A DNA stretch of 64,000 nt from Clusia tigrina (Eukaryota > Arthropoda > Insecta > Diptera > Clusiidae). The position numbers and the translations under genes were made by a program. Of the stretch, positions 60,814 to 64,000 are shown piece after piece. Position 1 is the stretch's first letter. Every line of letters starts with the position of its first letter. Under the pieces are notes generated by a model. It had not been told where the DNA came from. It ran no database searches and was given only the letters and a program-made list of their open reading frames with translations. The stretch is taken from NCBI GenBank assembly GCA_920105625.2, contig OV050030.1, forward strand, positions 102,889,698-102,953,697, written 5' to 3'.

Positions 60814-62582
60814 ATGTGTTAACAGTGTTTTACAAGTGTAAACATAAGAATAACAACATAAACACGTACGTGTGTGTATCAAATAACACACACAGCGCCG
60901 ATTTTCAAAGTCAATGCCAGCAGAAGTGTGCCAATTAAACTCGAGCCAGTATAATGACGTAATGGAGATGTGCTTATTAGGCACTATAGCCGAATAAAGA
61001 CAGTAGGGAACAATATTTTTTAAATATTAAATGATAAAAAAATGGGTTCATTGCACGTAATTAAAAAATAAAATAAAATTATAAGACAGTCGTGGGTAAG
61101 TAATATAAAACATAACTTCAAATATGTACATACATACATGCGGCAGTGTATGCACTGAAATTCGACGCATGAGCGTTAACGCCAGGCAACGGAACCGCTG
61201 GTGAAGTAAGTATATATATGTATATATGTAAAAGGATGAATGTACGAATGTATATTTAAAGAAGTAAGTATTCTAGTTAAGAGGAATGGGTATGTGCGTA
61301 TGTAAATTTTTGCAGATACTGCAGTAGGCTATATGTAAATATACATAGGCTTTTACTGTTTATTGATTAGGAAATTAGCGTATGGCAATTTGAATAAATG
61401 TTGTGTTGGGATATAAAAAAAAGATGTATAGTTAATTGGGGAAAATAACGTAAGCAATTAATTCTAGGTAATTTAAAGCGCCTCGAATGTATATGTGTTG
61501 CTATATACGAGCTAATTGCAGGATGGACAATAGAATCGTTAATGGATATATACATATCAGGCTAGAAGTAAATTTAAATAAAAAGTAATTGTATGCGATG
61601 AAAGATATAGTCATGCAATGGACAAAGTTTTGACACAAACGGGATTATTTTATATAATCTGGTTTTTGTCGGAGGACCAATGAATTGGTTCAAAACTGAA
61701 ATAAGTAAAATAAATCGAAGCAAAACTACTGCCCTATATGGCAATAGTAACACATGGTCCAGTCCTCTTTTCCTCTAGGATGCAGTAGCGAATCCAAGAA
61801 TGTAAGGGGAAAGGACGAGTGGACTCAAATTTAATGATATAGCATTCAATTATAGAATAAGCATGTTATAGAAATACTGTTTTTTTTAATATATTCAGGA
61901 ATAGCGTATGTTTAAGAAAAGTTATAAATTAAAAAATTATTATCTGTGTAAAAGTTCAGATTAAAATTAAAGGTAGTTTAGAAAATGATTAATGTTACAG
62001 AAATTAATTATTTAAATTCTAAATTTATAAAGAAATAAATGTAGTAATCCAAAGAAAACAAACATTATACTAAATAGGAAAATTATACCCAAGAGTATAT
62101 ATAGTATATATAGTATATTTGTTTAAATATTATACAAATTTGAAATTGATTTCTTAAATTAGCTTATGAAATGTTCGGCTGAAATTAAACATAGAAAAAT
62201 ATCAAATTAAAATGTTAACTAGAAAAATTAAGAAAATTATTATAAGTATTCCGTTTTGATGATGTGAACCGAAGCAGGAAGTTCCAGCAACAGAGCATAT
62301 CAGAAGACGGTGCAGACTAGGGGTCCAACGTTGTATTAGGAAAGATGTGTTTTTGAAAAACAGGGATTTCTGGCAGCTATCCAAGGTTTGGGAATCCGGT
62401 TGTGACCGCAAGGATGCCAATATATTGGATTGGGGATGACTGGTGACGGAGTTATTTTTCTTTCCGAAGCGGCATATAGCCGCAGCATTTGAACGCGTTG
62501 TGGATGAGTTATTGACAAGCAACGAAAAATAAACAAGTTTCCTTGCGGAGTCATATTTTGCAATGGACAATTTTATATTACA
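60814..62582. other. 3' region after integrase, no gene recognised
   Basis: AT-rich. A short plus-strand frame near 62340-62440 (FLKNRDFWQLSKVWESGC) looks protein-like, but I cannot assign it. Antisense frames at 62202-62570 are probably chance. Confidence 0.5.
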
Positions 62583-62861
62583 ATGTCCACCCAGTGTATC
62601 ACAATCTTAACAGAATCGGGTTTGGATAAGTTGAAGATGGGTAAAAGCTTAAGGAGGGTGACTGAAACCACCACCAAATATAATAAGCAGAAGAAATTTG
62701 GCTCACGGAAGTTAATTGCTTCATTGAAGTATATGTCTAATTTAGAGTATGAACATATGAAATGTGATTTACATATGAAATATGATTTAATACAAGAGGA
62801 CACAGATACTGGTAACGGATCAGAGTACACAAATTACATCATTAAACGTGTATCTCAGTAA
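62583..62861 (+). CDS. Uncharacterised 92-residue ORF, unit 3 (colinear)
   Basis: Lies 1.8 kb after integrase and 0.75 kb before the 3' LTR. Same protein as at 48445 with a Val to Gly change at about residue 13. Role unknown. Confidence 0.42.
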   Translation: MSTQCITILTESGLDKLKMGKSLRRVTETTTKYNKQKKFGSRKLIASLKYMSNLEYEHMKCDLHMKYDLIQEDTDTGNGSEYTNYIIKRVSQ

Positions 62862-63596
62862 AATACCGATTGTCTCCGCATTACAGACAAACGATGTCGA
62901 ATACCATTATGAGGAAGCTCAAGAGTAACACTTCCACCATAAAACGCATTGCTGCAAAGTAAGAAGGAGTATTGTAATCTCTCATGTATTCCAAATGTTT
63001 TTTACAAGTTGAATACTATAAGCAGAGGCAGTACCACCTAGAGCCGTGGGGCACGCTATATAAATGGAAAGAAAAAGGCCACTAAACGCAAAGTTTTAAT
63101 GGCAAACCAGATCGCCAACCTATAACATCTTTGTACGTACCGATCCAGAAAGAAGGGAAAGGTATGCAGAGTTCATCGAGGGACTTCACTCTCGCAGGAC
63201 GGACGTTACCAGGACCAACAATTGCAGAGGACCGTATTTATAAGAAGCGTAGCTAAATATGTAATTAGGTTATAATTTTGTTTGTATATACGCCAGTGAG
63301 AAAAGAGTTGATAAAAGACCAAACATAAAAAGGGGAATATAACTAAAAAAAGAGAAAAAAATAGAGATAAAAGAACAAAATAAAACAAAAGAGAAAAAAC
63401 TATAAAAGAGAGTAATAAGAGAAAAAAAAAGAATACAAAAGTAAAAAGAAAAGAATAGAATAATAGAACCCAAATAAGGCGAATTTGAAAAAAAAATTAT
63501 ACATATGTACTATAAGTTTAAGAAAATGCACAGATTGTTTAAAGTGCAGAAATGATTGTAAACTCTCATTAGAAGTTAGTTGCACTAACTTCTTTT
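62862..63596. other. 3' region between the small ORF and the polypurine tract
   Basis: A short protein-like frame near 63130-63220 (RTDPERRERYAEFIEGLHSR) could be an exon-like remnant or chance. The rest is A-rich (63330-63500) with no gene. Confidence 0.45.
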
Positions 63597-63612
63597 AGAA
63601 AGAGGGGAGGGA
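63597..63612 (+). other. Polypurine tract
   Basis: AGAAAGAGGGGAGGGA directly before TGTTGTGAG of the LTR; identical at 49461-49476. Confidence 0.85.
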
Positions 63613-64000
63613 TGTTGTGAGTTAGAACCAAGCTACCTATGTGTAGTTGACTCACAGAATCGACTCCTAATAGATGCCACACTCTGTGGAATTAGCATGT
63701 GCTAAAATTATTTAACAGTAAAACATACTTTTAGGGTCTAAGTGTTTTAAGCTAAAATGGTTTGTGTAATGTTACTATGTAAACTTTTAGGGTATTACAG
63801 TTCCGCAGTCGAGTCGACGAGGGCAGCGTAATGCACCGTCGCCACTTTTGTAGTAGGTCAGTTGGCTTGACCAACTGACACCAATTAGCAGGTGCGGAAC
63901 TGGAACACCAGAAAGGTCAGTTCACAGACTGAGATAAGTGTTAAGAAGATTTAGTATTTGTAAGAATAAAGCTCTTGTGATTTTTATCTTGAAACTAGAA
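63613..64000 (+). repeat. 3' LTR of unit 3, incomplete at window end
   Basis: 388 bp visible, closely matching 49477-49868. AGAATAAAGC near 63964 is a likely polyadenylation signal. Confidence 0.88.

Overview
This window is a densely packed transposable-element landscape from an AT-rich insect genome. The mix of families (LOA, Jockey, R1 and RTE-like non-LTR elements, Ty3/Gypsy elements including one with an env remnant, and mariner-like transposons with TA target duplications) points to a dipteran, probably an acalyptrate fly. That placement is inferred from family content, not from a host gene: I found no convincing host protein gene, tRNA, rRNA or CRISPR array. Nearly every coding region is broken by stops, frameshifts or deletions.

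Layout. 1-2140: 3' part of a Gypsy element (minus strand), then an RTE-like fragment (plus) ending in GAT repeats. 2297-15840: a large inverted duplication. Its arms (2297-6860 and 12040-15840) each carry a LOA-type element plus about 1 kb of the same flanking DNA. Between them lie a Gypsy copy that is internally inverted (6861-9755) and the 5' half of the second LOA element. 15909-19510: a Gypsy derivative with two LTRs, a 4-bp target duplication, and gag-protease fused to the integrase tail. 20599-26124: a mariner deletion derivative, a third LOA-like element and a second mariner-type element. 26540-30830: a Jockey ORF2 fragment and a decayed Gypsy pol.

31131-48222: three R1-clade elements in the same (minus) orientation. 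The middle one is split by a 6.7-kb errantivirus-like Gypsy provirus (34572-41278) flanked by a CGCG duplication. 48223-52282: LTR-element pieces, a Jockey ORF1 fragment, a second copy of the same mariner deletion derivative, and a LOA 3' tail.

52285-64000: the most unusual part. Three units of about 3.7-3.8 kb each start at a (TA)n array followed by the same integrase segment. In the first two the rest of the element is attached in reverse orientation through an identical junction. The third is colinear and runs into its 3' LTR. Unit 2 and unit 3 therefore form a 3-kb, near-identical inverted repeat. (TA)n arrays sit at many of the rearrangement edges across the window.

The genes do not form a pathway. 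They are parts of independent selfish elements (reverse transcription, integration, cut-and-paste transposition) that accumulated, nested and rearranged. The locus resembles pericentromeric or piRNA-cluster DNA, but that is an inference.
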